A DNA stretch of 64,000 nucleotides, from NCBI GenBank assembly GCA_030765065.1, contig CM060977.1, positions 159,598,052 through 159,662,051 of the forward strand. The letters are read 5' to 3'. The position numbers and the translations under genes are program-made. A model generated the notes under the pieces. That model was given only the letters and a program-made list of their open reading frames with translations. It was not told the origin of the DNA and searched no databases. This DNA is from Deroplatys truncata (Eukaryota; Arthropoda; Insecta; Mantodea; Mantidae). Below are positions 20,531 to 31,953 of this stretch, in pieces; position 1 is the stretch's first letter; the number at the start of each line of letters is the position of its first letter.

Positions 20531-21759
20531 TAGACCTATGTAGGACTAAGTATTTAAGGTGTACCCCTCCATTGTATAACCTATGACCGTTACCTTTTGT
20601 TTACAGTTTTGATAGTTTGGTTCTTCCATGGTAGTAATAGTTTTTTTCAGGACGGAAAATTGTAAAGAGTCAATCTAGAGCACATAGCATTTTATTTTGT
20701 GCTAGTTTCAATTATATCATAGTTGAACAGTGCAATTTTAGCCATTCCAAAAGGATCCTTTTTATTCTGGAATACTTTTCCAGACAAAAGACTGTGTGCA
20801 TAGGTCTATATGCTGGCCGTTTTGGTAATGAACTCAAATTTATAGCTTTAGATTATATTGTATTATCAGTACTTTGTTGTCAAAACATTTTTATATTTGC
20901 TTGGTGTATATTTTTATTTTTATTCTACATTAAAACTTCAAGAACCACCTAACTCAGGAATTGTGAGGCCTTGAGGTGCTAATATGTAGCAAATGAGCAG
21001 TTAAGACTCAAGTGCCAGTTGCAGAGTTTAAATAGAAAGATGTTACAAGAAGATAATTAATTGTTAGTGCCTCAAGTTGAAGATGGTAAGGAGTTGAACA
21101 ATTAATTAAAAAAAAAGTTTAAACTTAAGTACTGACAGCTTTGTGCAATTCTTTTGTGTGTAGAAATGGTCTACTCTTTGGTTTAGCAGTTCTGTTTATG
21201 GAATTTATTATTATTATTATTATTAATTATTATTGAATTTCTTCTTTCATTTATGTAGCTGCTTTAACTGCTGTGGTCATATTGGTGAAATTGGCTTTGG
21301 AATCAAATTCTGATTAGCAACCTATTTACATTGGGTTAAATAAATATAGGTTTGTTACTTTAGAAATACCCTCAGCCACTCTCACATTCATGATTACGGG
21401 TTCTATGGAGGGTAGGGAATAATTCTAATAAAAGAAAATTCCCCACCAACCTGGGATTGAAGTTGGGACTCTTGACAATGAATTAAAATAAGTTCTAAAG
21501 ACGCATGAATTAAAATAAGCTTTAAACAACCCCAAAGAATAAGAAAATATGAGTAAGTATAACCAGCAGAAAAAATTGAAATACAACATTATCTAGATTT
21601 AAATGAACAATTCAGTAAATAAGTTATAAACCCAGAAATAGAAAAGCTGATTACAATAGAAACACTAAATAAAAAGTACACATAAAACAATTGAACTCTT
21701 GTTTATACAGCAGTCCCCTCTTTGATGATATAGAAGGTGCTGGAGCAGGAGGAATGTAA
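20531..21759. other. Unassigned AT-rich spacer
   Basis: No gene. A short (ATT)n tract lies at about 21208-21235. A 40-base stretch at 21250-21290 (GCTTTAACTGCTGTGGTC) matches the 3' end of the main SINE family in minus orientation and is probably a SINE scrap. Confidence 0.4.
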
Positions 21760-21982
21760 ATTCTTTTCTTCTGTAAACATGTTGGAACTAATAGAACAAA
21801 TTATGATGGTGAAATCAAAGCTATATACATCAATCAAATGTATCTTAACTGGTCAAATAAGTGCAATAATGTTGTAATACTGTCAGATTCAAAAGCTGCT
21901 ATTCAAGCTATACATACACTGATTACCAAAAATGAAAAAATAAAAGAAATATATACCATAATTTGACAAGTTAAAAATCCCA

Positions 21983-22032
<50 letters not shown>

Positions 22033-22507
22033 AATCATACTGCAGTGGAACTCAGCATACTGCAGAGTAATTGCTAGGTAACAAAACCGCAGATGCATTA
22101 GCCCCCCCCCCCCAAAAGGAGCAAAATCAAACAAATAGCTGTGAAACATTTTTCAAATGACTCGATAAAATGGATAATTAAAAGAAAGGTTAACCAAACA
22201 AATCAAAATCGAAAACAATAATGAAAATGTCTGGTAAAAAAACCTAATACAATTTTAGACTTCCCCTGCAAATCTTCTGTGGCAACATTCAGACTGGATA
22301 CAGGCCATGAATCTTTGGGCAAATACTTGCACAAGATTGGAGTATTGGCGTTGCCAAACTGCCCTCTATAACTTAAAGAGGAAGAAATGAACAAAGATCA
22401 CTTATCAACATGTCAAGCGTTATCATTATTCAAGAACCTCTCTCCATATTGGGGGGTGAAAAGACTTTACTTCATTATCAAGCTCTGAGCGTTAGAGACA
22501 CACCTAA
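21760..22507 (+). pseudogene. I-group non-LTR retrotransposon 3' fragment (RNase H and tail)
   Basis: The plus strand reads RTNYDGEIKAIYINQMYLNW (RNase H glutamate in DGE), then NVVILSDSKAAIQAIHTL (aspartate in LSDSKAAI). An (AT)n tract at 21985-22027 follows, and later FRLDTGHESLGKYLHKIGVL and EEEMNKDHLSTCQALSLF. The latter is the cysteine/histidine tail common to I-group elements. Stops are present. The U3 repeat follows immediately. Confidence 0.7.
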
Positions 22508-23319
22508 TTTCTCTGCCACCTACCTATAATAGGTGAGAGGAGCTAAGAGGAAGTATTGTATTCCATCCAAAACTTTGATGTCTAAATTTCATCAGAAACA
22601 CACGTTTTGAGACCCCCTGAATAGGAAAATGGCATTTTTAGAAAAAAAATATGTGTATATGAACAACATAGCCCAAATACGAAATTTCTGATAAATACCT
22701 AACTTGGTATTTAGGTTCAGCACCTTTCAAATATGTGACACAAAGATATTCAAGAAAATCCCCCAACCATACTACCCTTTAAATGGAAGATTTGTGAAAA
22801 TTCCTAATTTTCTCAAAAATAGCTCTTAACGATTTTATTAAAATACAATATGTTTATGATATTTACTTGAAAAATAAAATGTATATTGTAAATTATCTGG
22901 GAATAATGGAATCTGTTAAGTCTTCTTCAGCTCAGAAGGAATTTTGTATAATTCATAAACCATAAGAGATGGACAACATACCATACAAAAATATGTAGAT
23001 GTCTTTAAAACATACAACTTAATGTCATTAGCCATTTCTGATATATATATGTGTTATTGGTTTCAATGTTTTAATACTTAGTTGTGTTTTTAAAGTGCAG
23101 CTGCTATTAATTTGTTTCTTGTGATGTCGTGGAATATTAAGGCCACCATATAGCGGCCTGGTTGTTAAAACATCTTGACTTTCCATTCGGTTTCCCTTGA
23201 GCCTTCAACAAAATGTATAATGAAACTATTTCTACAAAGATATATCTTAAGAAAAATAAGCTTTTGTAGAAGCTATAACAATAGAGATGGAGAAAGTCAT
23301 GTGAATGTAACACATCAGA
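22508..23319 (-). repeat. U repeat, copy U3 (minus orientation)
   Basis: In reverse it runs from GATGTGTTACATTCACATGACTTTCTC (right end) to a diverged GTGGCAGAGAAAT end near 22508. It shares the TATTTAGGTTCAGCACCTTTC and CCATAAGAGATGGAC blocks with the plus copies (complemented). Confidence 0.75.
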
Positions 23320-23619
23320 GTTTTTCTGCAACACATAAAATGTTGTGCTTACAGAGGGTCCAAAATTTATAGATCTGAAACTAGAGTGAAATTACAATAA
23401 TATTGTTATCTAAATCTATAGCACTACTTTTATTTGATGAGATCCAAAAGCAAAACCATATTTTTAAAAAGAATTTTCCTTTTCTGTTTCTTTTTCAAAT
23501 TGATTGTTCATTGATTAAAATACTCAGTTTCTCTCACATTATATGAGCAGTGCATTTCATGCATATTTTTAATGATGGCATTTGTTACTGGATTAGGGGT
23601 ATAAAAAGTTATTATTTCA

Positions 23620-23965
23620 ATTTCTGAGATATACCTTATTAATGTTTTGAATTGTTCATTGCTCATTCTTTAAAATCCTTTCAACATTCAGTTTCTTGTG
23701 ATTTCATGGAAAGAGTATGGCATTTTAAGATCGCGTATAGCACAGTTCTTAAACATTTGACTATCACGGTTCCCTTCGTATCTATAATGAAGTGTGTAAT
23801 GTAGTTATTTCTGCAAAGGTTTATTTGGATTAAAATGAAGTAGATAGAAAAATAAGCTTTAGAAAGAATAGTATCTAAACTATTCTTACTAAAGCTTATA
23901 GCACTAAATCACTAATAAGCCAATGGAGGTAGAGAAACTTATGTGAATGTAACACAACAGATTTT
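23620..23965 (-). repeat. U repeat, partial copy U4
   Basis: Only the left half of the family is present, in reverse. It matches U3 and U8 through the CTTGTGATTTCATGGAAAGA block and ends at GAGAAACTTATGTGAATGTAACACAACAG. The half with the CA tract is missing. Confidence 0.65.
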
Positions 23966-24489
23966 TTTATTTTGCTTCACTATACATTCTTCCAGCAACT
24001 GATTTGGTTGGCAGATATTGACAGAAATGTGAACCATTTATAGGAATAACCATAAAATGTTCAATGATGGTTATCATATAAGCTGATAAACCTTTACCTT
24101 GTACCCATTCTTAATGGCTTTTAATCATTCACAAATTTTTATTGCTTTTTATTTTGCACTATTTTGTTTTGCTTTGTAAAAATGTTATTCTAAATTCAAT
24201 ACAGAGTATCACTGCATACTAGCATATTTTAGTATAGTATTATATCCTTCTGGTGTGCATTTAGGAACTTTTTGTATACAGGTTTTGTCTTTTGCTGATG
24301 AGAGCTGAACTAAATATATGCTTTTAGATCTTAGTGAGCACATACTATAGGCATGTAAGAATGCACTTACAATGACTTTGTCAATACCCTTATGTTGAAC
24401 ATTTATCACGAGCAGTGTTGGCAGTCTGTTTATTTTTATTTCCAGCGATTACATTAACTACTATAATGGATTTAATGCTTTTGATGACA

Positions 24490-25250
24490 GGTTTTTTTAT
24501 TTTCAGAATTTTATTGTCAACCCTATATTAGGGTTATAGTTTACAATATAATAAAAATTAAATACTAAAGAACACTAACAATGACTTTACTATTTAGTAT
24601 GAATGTATCATATAAAACATAAACACTTATAACAGTGCTGTTTGTGAAATGAATGATACAGAGGTGCAGAAAATTGATTATTGCGATAAAATAAGTGATT
24701 AATTAAAAATAACTTTTAATTTCAAAGAATAGATGGTTAAATAACAAACTCTGCACTATCTGTTCACTGTCACAAAGACCATTGGTAAATGCTTGAAATT
24801 TTCCATGGCCCGTCATGAACTGTTTTCGTACAAAGTTTGGATGGAAGGTTTTGCATTTAAAGCGAGTATTTAAGCCTGGCAAAAATAAAGTCATAGTGAT
24901 ATGTCTTTTGGTATTTATCCAGTATCTGTTCAAAGTGTTTGTTAACAACTTCCAGTATTCTGTCTACGCTCTTGACGCTGGACTTTTTGAGTAACGGAAT
25001 TCTTGGTTACTGTTCACAGCTGCCTGTGTTAGTTCTTCTCTTTCATTCCCTAGTAATCCTTCATGGCTCTTAACCCATGTTAAGAAAATAAGATGATTAT
25101 AATTTGTTAGGTTTTTTTTGTTAGTTGTGGCTATAGGATGGAGATTGAATTTATCTGTAATAGCAAATTGAGAGTTGGTATAAAACATGTAGCATAGTCA
25201 TTTTGGTGATCCAGTTTACAGCCTGTTGGATATTATGGTATGACATTGAC
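24490..25250 (-). mobile_element. R1-clade retrotransposon R1-B, 5'-truncated 3' end
   Basis: The minus strand encodes part of RNase H (FYTNSQFAITDKFNLHPIA, then LTWVKSHEGLLGNEREELTQ) and the C-terminal zinc-finger region. Both are homologous to R1-A at 12178-12790. The 3' UTR (24490-24720) shares ATATTAGGGTTATAGTTTAC with R1-A. It lacks the U insertion found in R1-A and so serves as an empty-site control. Confidence 0.8.
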
Positions 25251-25720
25251 CTTTATATTTTCCATCACAGCATGTGCTGGAAAAACAGAAAAAGGAAAGC
25301 AAAATATAGAGCTAACCAATACTATAGCTAGTAAGAAAAAATTTGCTTTTGGTGTTTTAATTGCTTTTATGAATGGGATTCTCCATTACCACCACTGTCA
25401 CTGCTGCTAATAACAGAAACTTGTTTTATACAAATTTGCTAGGAACAAATCCTTGATGCTTTTAAGCAATTTTTAAATATAATAACCATAAAACTGGATC
25501 ACCTGCTTGATATATGCATGTATTAGAGACCTTTCTGTCCCTTGAAACCTATGCCACTAGTGAATTCACAGAATGCAATCCAATCCACTAATTCAATGCT
25601 GCATTGAGTGTATGGTATTTGAGGAAACAACCTGCATTAAAAAAAGGTATGCATTGCTTTACATAAAAGAATTTTAAAAATAAATCAACATTTTACATAC
25701 TCTTTTATTTTCTAACACAG

Positions 25721-25809
25721 GGAGTACCATTTGCTGGAGAGTTACCTGTAGCAATAGATATTGGACGAATTATTGAAGTTGCTGGAAAAATACATCCTAC
25801 GGCCATAAG
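25721..25809 (+). CDS. Galectin, exon encoding the start of the first CRD
   Basis: This 89-base exon begins after a TTTTATTTTCTAACACAG acceptor and ends at an AAG|GTATGG donor. It encodes GVPFAGELPVAIDIGRIIEV then AGKIHPTAI and two bases of an arginine codon. The pattern xPFxGxLPxxxxxGxxIxxxGxxxxxAxR is the first beta-strand section of a galectin CRD. Entry phase is 0 and exit phase 2. Galectins bind beta-galactosides, are usually cytosolic or secreted without a signal peptide, and act in arthropods mainly in immunity and cell adhesion. The upstream exon with the start codon was not identified with confidence. The exon lies between the R1-B fragment and a U repeat fragment. Confidence 0.85.
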
Positions 25810-25887
25810 GTATGGTATTGCTTTCATTATACATTTGCTAAAAATATTTCAATGTATGTCAGAATGTAGGAGATAGGCACCATATTT

Positions 25888-26050
25888 ACTTTCTCTACCA
25901 CTTACTTAGGAGAGAGGAGGTATTTCATTTGACCCAAAAACATTACATATTGAGATTTCACTGGAAACTCCTGTTTTGAGGAACCTTTAATCTGAAAAGA
26001 AAGGTATATTTAAGAAAAAAGATGAAAATGTTTATCAACAGTGTGGCTTG
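25888..26050 (-). repeat. U repeat, short end fragment U5
   Basis: In reverse it contains the right end of the family: ACTTTCTCTACCACTTACTTAGGAGAG, then the GATTTCACTGGAAACTCCTGTTTTGAG block. It starts 78 bases after the galectin exon donor. Confidence 0.65.
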
Positions 26051-26099
26051 GGAACAAAAGACTGTAATAAACACAAAATTCCTCTTTAAGTTAGACATC

Positions 26100-26370
26100 T
26101 CTTAAGGATGCAAGAGTTGACATGGACAGGGTATCCAGAGTTTGAATCCCATCAGGACTGTCATCCCTAACTTAGGTTTATTACAAGTTTTTCTCAGTCC
26201 TCATAAATAGTTAAAGATGAGGAGGTACCCTAAGCTTAAGCCTGGAATATTCTTTTCTCAAATTTCCTTTATGTATTTCATTTCATGTATCATCATTCAC
26301 CAGTGTCCACTACCTTTGGTGCTGTATGTTGTAAGAACTGGCCTTAAACATTAATCCCGGTGGGGGGAGG
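26100..26370 (+). repeat. Possible tRNA-derived SINE relic
   Basis: GAGTTTGAATCCCATC near 26137 is a fair B-box match followed by a pyrimidine-rich body, as in the other tRNA-headed repeats. No A box is clear. Low certainty. The rest up to 27397 is AT-rich without recognisable features. Confidence 0.3.
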
Positions 26371-27397
26371 TGACATGCAAGACTTTCAAGAACTTCTGCC
26401 TCCCACAAAAATAACAATTTTACATGGAGAAAATTTCCATTTTTGCTAAAACACCTTTCAGCTTTTTTTTTTAAGCTGACAAGTTTTATTAAAATAGAAG
26501 TTTGGAATATTGACTTGTTTTATAAAAGACAAGCCTGTCCACAGAAATTCTGAGGCTCTAATTTACAATGGCAGCATCAGCAATTCTGGTGATGGAGCCT
26601 GCTCGTCATAAAGACCCAGGCATTCTCCTCTGTATATTGCAAGGTCCCACATTATTTGTGAGTGGCATATGGCAAGCATCATCATCATAGTCGAAGACCA
26701 CATTACAAATGGTGTAGATCAGTATGACCAACCTATTTTTTTAAGGGCCATCTAACTAAATTTATGTTAATAACTATTTTAAATCTGAACTAAAGTATTA
26801 TGTAAGTATTAGTAAAGGATTCAGATAGCTGTAGGCCAATAAAACACAATGTTTTAAAAGTCATTCATTTATCTTTATTAACTTTATATTTTGAAAGAAC
26901 ATCATATAATTTTACACAGTTTTTATCATAAAAGGAATCGAACTGAATTATAATAGAAATATTACAGTATTTAATGAGAACATCCCAACGAATTTTGAAG
27001 ACCTGCAGTATTAATGCGGCTGACTAGCTTTTCGTTTACCTATTTCTGAATATTAGGTTAATTTTTGACATGCAAAAACAATTGTATTAGCAATATGTGC
27101 ATCTGTAATAATGGAATTTATTCTTAATAACGTTCATGGCAAAAAAGTTTGCCCAGAAATGTATGTGGAGCTCAATCTCCATATCAGCCTTAGAGCAAGA
27201 TTGTGTTTCAGGAAGCTGGTCTAAAGGGACATATTTTCAAAATTCAGGTTCACATCAGATCTTGAGCTATTGTTAAGTTCATTCAAAATGTCTTGACAGG
27301 CCATTACTTGCATTGTGGTCCTAAGGTTGACTGCCTATGGTGTGGACCAAGTCATACTTACAATAGTTTACAGTATATTTTTACAACATGCCAGAGT

Positions 27398-27612
27398 AAC
27401 TATTTTAACTACTATGGTTCTTAGCATCCCATTCTATGCTGGACATGAAAGACCAGAAATTTTGCTCAAAGGCCCCTTTATCAGGCTTGAGATTCTTTTA
27501 TGTGCTGTAAATCTACAACACAGGGTCACTGGCTTTACTTACGTTCTGAAGGAAGCCATGCTAAGGAGTTTTACGACCAAAAAATCTTATGTGTGCCTCC
27601 TTATGGACAGCA
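27398..27612 (-). repeat. tRNA-derived SINE, copy S3, head missing
   Basis: In reverse it matches the body and 3' end of the family (complements of AGCAGTTAAA, GACGCTAAGAACC, CTGAGCAAAATTTCTGGTC). It breaks off at the body near 27610, so the tRNA-like head with the promoter is absent. A 101-codon open frame over it is a by-product. Confidence 0.75.
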
Positions 27613-27769
27613 CTGAATAAAAGGTATATCTTCAATTTTTTTTAAATAACCCATGATATTTTTTGTTTTCATTGAACTTTGTATAGTTAGGAAACCAAAA
27701 AAGAGAGAGGGTGTTTGTAGCTTTAGTTTATGTAAATTTACAACTTGTAACTTTTATGTATTAGTACCT

Positions 27770-28123
27770 TAACATAATGAACAAAATGCTTATCTTGAAT
27801 TTTCTGTGAAAGTCTGTGCAATCTTCTTCATACTCATTAATTTTATATAACAGGGAAGAGAAACCGTAAGAAACCCACTAGAGCAAAAATGTTGCTCTCC
27901 CTAAAGTATACAATGTTAGTCAAAGAAGTGTTTTCATAGCATTTTCCTTCTTCAGGAATATTTGTAGTTTTTCTGGCTTAAAGTCTGCAATGCTTGCTAT
28001 CCGTGTGCGTGCGTGTGTGTGGTTTTTTTTCTTCCGTATAACCAAACATGCACAATTTTAAATCATATCATGATTAACATAAAGTGGATAGAGAAAGTTG
28101 TGTGAGTGTTAACACACCAGTTA
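27770..28123 (-). repeat. U repeat, partial copy U6
   Basis: In reverse, this is the left half of the family, ending at GATAGAGAAAGTTGTGTGAGTGTTAACACACCAG. It is diverged, with an internal (GTGC)n(GT)n patch near 28005. Confidence 0.6.
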
Positions 28124-29550
28124 CTATCAGGGTAGTCTCAAATTTATACAGAGATAGTTAGGCCTAGAGCTTTCCACATAGTCATTATAATTGCACATGT
28201 TAAATAGCTACTCAGCATTTTTCACTTTTCTTCAATATTTTGAGTACCTCATAATACCCTTGCATAAAATGCATCAACTAAATTTATAGTTTTATACCAT
28301 AGTTATTTTAGGTTTCCCCTAATATTGAAGAAGTAAATAATAATTATAAATATGAAATGATAATAACTCAGTAATATACCAGGTGGAAGGAGTATAGAAA
28401 ACATTCTCCAAGTATGTGATTCTATGCACAAGGTGAAATGAAAATGACACAATTTTAGTCTTTGAATGCTTATTTCAACATAAAAAAGAAAAGGAATATT
28501 TGCCCTACTTTTTTTTTTTTTTTGCATTATAATTCATATACAGAAAGATTAAAGCTGGTATTAAAGTATACCATGGAACAGCAACAAATATTTTTTTTTT
28601 ATCCTCAGTTTTTTCCTTAAGTGTTTCGTTTTGCCACAATTTGCCATTTTTGTTTTGTACAAATTGTAATTTACACTTGTTATAATGGTGCAATAGCAGC
28701 TAAATAATTGATCCTTCATATGCCCCACATGGACTTGCTATCTCTTGCAATTATGCATTCATATCGTTGGCATAAACATCATCACCACAGTATATTTTGG
28801 TTTTATTTTCTTTTATTGAATTTTAAATAAAAATAAAATAATTTGTTAAAATTGTTTATTAAATCTTTAAATAAAATTATTTACATTGTTTTATACCTTT
28901 TATTATATAAAATAGCTATTTTCCTTTTATATTTTCAAGGAATCCTTTGCTAAGCCTTGAACCTTTTTGTACTTGATTTAATTATATAAAGTCTGTACCT
29001 ATTTGGTTTTTACATTCAGTGGTTAAAACAAAGTTAAAATATTTATTTTCTTTGTTGTTTAATTCAAAATTAAAAATGATAATTTCAATCCATTAATCCA
29101 GTAGAAGAGATCTATGAAACCACCCGCCATATGCATGATATAGATAATAGGCTGAACAGATAAAAACATTCTGATCTGAGATTCATTAAATCTACAGTAC
29201 AATCGGGGCAGCTGGTAAGTAGATCCTGAAAATCAAGTGTCATGTAATTTTCTTTATTTCTATCCTATGATGTAGTATGTTAATAAAGTTAAACAAACAA
29301 ACAAAACAAAAAAGAAAGAAAAGGAAAAAAAAAGTATCTACAAGTTGCAAGTACGGTATTTTTTATTCAGAGCATGATAAAATTGGTAGCTTAAAGCAAC
29401 CTGTATTTAAATTTTAGTTCCCACAGTATGTTCTTTTCCACCTTTCTGCTTAAAATGTTTAATAGCAACTAAAAAAGTTAAATTGTATAAAAATAAACAA
29501 GGTTTAGACATTTTTGGTCATTGCTTGAGATGTATATTTGAATATTCCAG
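28124..29550. other. Galectin intron sequence, unassigned
   Basis: AT-rich, with poly-A/T runs near 28509, 28590 and 29300. No gene or recognisable repeat. It ends at the AATATTCCAG acceptor of the next galectin exon. Confidence 0.5.
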
Positions 29551-29758
29551 GTTCTCAGTGAATTTAGCTTGTGGCACTGGGCCATTGTGTGATTTAGCAT
29601 TTCATCTCAATCCAAGATTTGATCAAAACATAGTTATCCGCTGTTGTCGGCGAAATGGGAAGTGGGGAGAAGAAGAATGTACAGCACCTACAAGAAATCC
29701 TCTGCAGCGAGGAAGTGAATTTGTTGTTTCCATATTTGCAGCAGAAAAGGAGTTCATG
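29551..29758 (+). CDS. Galectin, exon encoding the sugar-binding core of the first CRD
   Basis: 208 bases between an AATATTCCAG acceptor and an ATG|GTAGGT donor, with entry phase 2 and exit phase 0. It completes the arginine codon and encodes FSVNLACGT, then DLAFHLNPRFDQNIVIRCC, NGKWGEEEC, NPLQRGSEFVVSIFAAEKEF and M. The H-x-N-x-R of HLNPR, the tryptophan and the following glutamate of KWGEEE are the classic ligand contacts. Compared with the canonical family pattern, the asparagine of the V-x-N-x strand and the arginine after W-G-x-E are both cysteine here. A second donor four bases later (TAG|GTAAGC) would break the frame, so I chose ATG|GTAGGT, which yields the canonical F-M-V-A-I-N-G join. 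The next intron is 26.5 kb. Confidence 0.93.
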
Positions 29759-30483
29759 GTAGGTAAGCATTGGTGTCGCAATATGAAAATACAGTAGAAG
29801 CTGTACTATCAGTTAAGTTCAGTTCAGCTATTTAACTTTAAAAGTTAAATATATAAGCATAGTAGCTAAACAATTATTACAGCAAACCACTCAAATTTAG
29901 ATGAAATAGAGAGAAAGTCCAAAATCAGGCATCATGCTTTATTACAGGTGCTGTTTTATCTACTCCCATATCAGATCTGTAAGGATTTACACATAACATA
30001 TTGTTACAGAAAGACAGAATCCTAGTAGTCTTGTTTTATATGAAAGGTTGAAAAGACTACCTAATATAAACTAATGGAGAACTTGTTCAGACACTCCCAG
30101 AAGCTTACACACCCAACAAGGTTTTATACAGAAAGTTAAAGCTCTACAAAACTAATGCCTACAGTTTATCATTGGACATATACAATATGGAAAAGTTATC
30201 CCCTCTGTCTTATCCTGTCAATAGAATTAAAGTTAATTGTAACACACAGTTAATAAATAAATTAACAAACAAGATGCAAGCCCAATTCAACTAAAACAAG
30301 TCGTCTTCTTCTTAAAAACTAAAAATCTCTAGAAAATGAGTAGATGCATACTTATACCTATGGTTCTAAGATGGGTCATAATATGTCCTATGATTAAGAA
30401 GTGATTTGTCTTAAAATAAAAGATACGAAAAGATGTAACATATATGTTTTAATTCAGTGACTAGTGAATACTACTTACACTAT
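29759..30483. other. Start of the 26.5-kb galectin intron
   Basis: AT-rich with no recognisable gene or repeat before the maT transposon. Confidence 0.5.
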
Positions 30484-31648
30484 AGGTCATTCAAAATGAT
30501 CACCTCTAGCCTTTACACAGGACCTTAATCTGTTAGGCCAGTTTGCTACTGCAGCATGGATGATGTCTAAAGGAATTTCCTGCACTGGTTTTACGAGATC
30601 TCGCTCTAGAGATTCCAAACTGGAGTGAGGTTTAGCACAGGCCTTACTCTCCAAGATATCCCAAAGCCTATAGTCCAGTGGATTCAGGTCTGGGCTGCCA
30701 GAGGGCCAGTCTTCTGCTGCAATGATTTCTGGAGCATTCTCCCTGAGCCATGCTTTAGTTGTTCTAGCCTTGTGAGCTGGGACTGACTCTTGCTGAAAGA
30801 GCCAATGGCTTCCTTTGAAGAGTGTGGTGTTCAAGGGTATCACAACTCTCTCTAGGATGTCCTCTTGGTACTGTCTGGCTCCTGTTTTTACTCCTTGTTT
30901 GCAGAAATGGAGAGATGTTACTCCTTGATGTGACACTCCCTACCAAAGCTTCACTGATGCTGGGTGGTGCCCTCTCTGGACATGGGGGACTGATATTTTA
31001 GCTTCCTCTGAGCTCTGTACATGTATTTTATCATCTTGCTTATTGTACTTCTCCACTGTGAAAATTTTCTTATCTGTGAAGAGGATATTTTCATGACCAT
31101 TCTGAGCATGCCACTGTAAGAGCCTTTTTGATCTTTCGTACCTGATCTTCTTTAGGTTTGAGGTTAACAAATGCCCCACTGACCATCGATAAGCTCTCAT
31201 ATAAGGTCTTCTCTGATAATCTGAGACATGGATTTAGGGATACATTTAACTCTCGTGCCATTATTTTTTGCTTCTGGAGTGGGTTTCGACGTATTTGTTC
31301 TCTTACTGCTTTGACCACTCTTGAAGTCCTTATGGTATGTGGCCTGCCAGATCTTGGCAAGTCTCCAATAGAGGAAGATTCAACAAATCTTTTGAACAGT
31401 TTGGTAAACAAATTTTAATAAAATGTTCAGTTGTTCTAACAACTTGAAAATTTCAGCAGGTTTCTTACCACACTTATAAAGGGCAATCACTGCAATTCTG
31501 CTTTCATTTACACCCCATTCCATATTTATTGGTTGATATAGCAACCACAGAACATCCAAAGTATTAGAAGTGCAACCCTAGCATTAAACAGTGGAAACAC
31601 GAAGATGATCACAGTGTGAGTAGTGATCTGGAATGGAACTAACCTATG
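30484..31648 (-). mobile_element. maT-type Tc1/mariner transposon
   Basis: Encloses a DD37D-type transposase on the minus strand. The left end TATAGGTCATTCAAAATGAT and the complement of the right end, CATAGGTTAGTTCCATTCC, are a plausible but imperfect terminal inverted repeat, so the outer limits are approximate. It lies in the long galectin intron. Confidence 0.65.
30487..31523 (-). pseudogene. maT-type transposase, inactivated
   Basis: The minus frame opens at ATG 31523 (MEWGVNESRIAVIALYKCGK, a helix-turn-helix start). It then shows GDLPRSGRPHTIRTSRVVKA, MARELNVSL, ILFTDKKIFTVEKYNKQDD with the first aspartate, and WLFQQESVPAHKARTTKAWL and SGSPDLNPLDYRLW. Between the second acidic site and the D of PLDY are 37 residues, the maT spacing. 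That second site is glutamate (QQES) where the family has aspartate (QQDS). At least two frame changes (near 31420-31400 and 31200-31090) and another near 30940 split the gene into overlapping frames. The C-terminus is intact through VKARGDHFE. Confidence 0.85.
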
Positions 31649-31689
31649 AAAAATCGTGCTCTTGGATGCTGACATCACTCAGCTACTAC

Positions 31690-31953
31690 AGCTGTATTTT
31701 TCATACCTGCCTAGCTGTTTGGCTCAGCTATCATATGTTCTAATACTGCATCACTACTGATGACGTACAAAGTTAATTACGTGAGCTTCAGTAATCGTGA
31801 TTGCACTTTGAGTTATTCAAATTTCTTTTTAAAGGAATCGATTAAAGCTCACATAAAATAACTTGTCATTGTCATCTGTAGCAATATAATATTAGAACAT
31901 AATTATGATCAGCTGAACACCTGACAGCTAGGCTAGTATGAAAAACACAACTG
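31690..31953. repeat. Foldback (palindromic) MITE-like element 1
   Basis: The left arm starts CAGCTGTATTTTTCATAC and continues to ATGTTCTAAT. The right arm, reversed, reads CAGTTGTGTTTTTCATAC to TATGTTCTAAT. The arms are about 60 bases with small gaps, around a loop of roughly 140 bases. No coding. The target duplication is not clear. Confidence 0.65.

Noticed and set aside
22525..28123. Possible CRISPR-like or satellite array from recurring GAGAAAGTCATGTGAATGTAACAC
   Set aside because: The recurrences are the ends of dispersed U repeats at irregular distances, not a spaced array.
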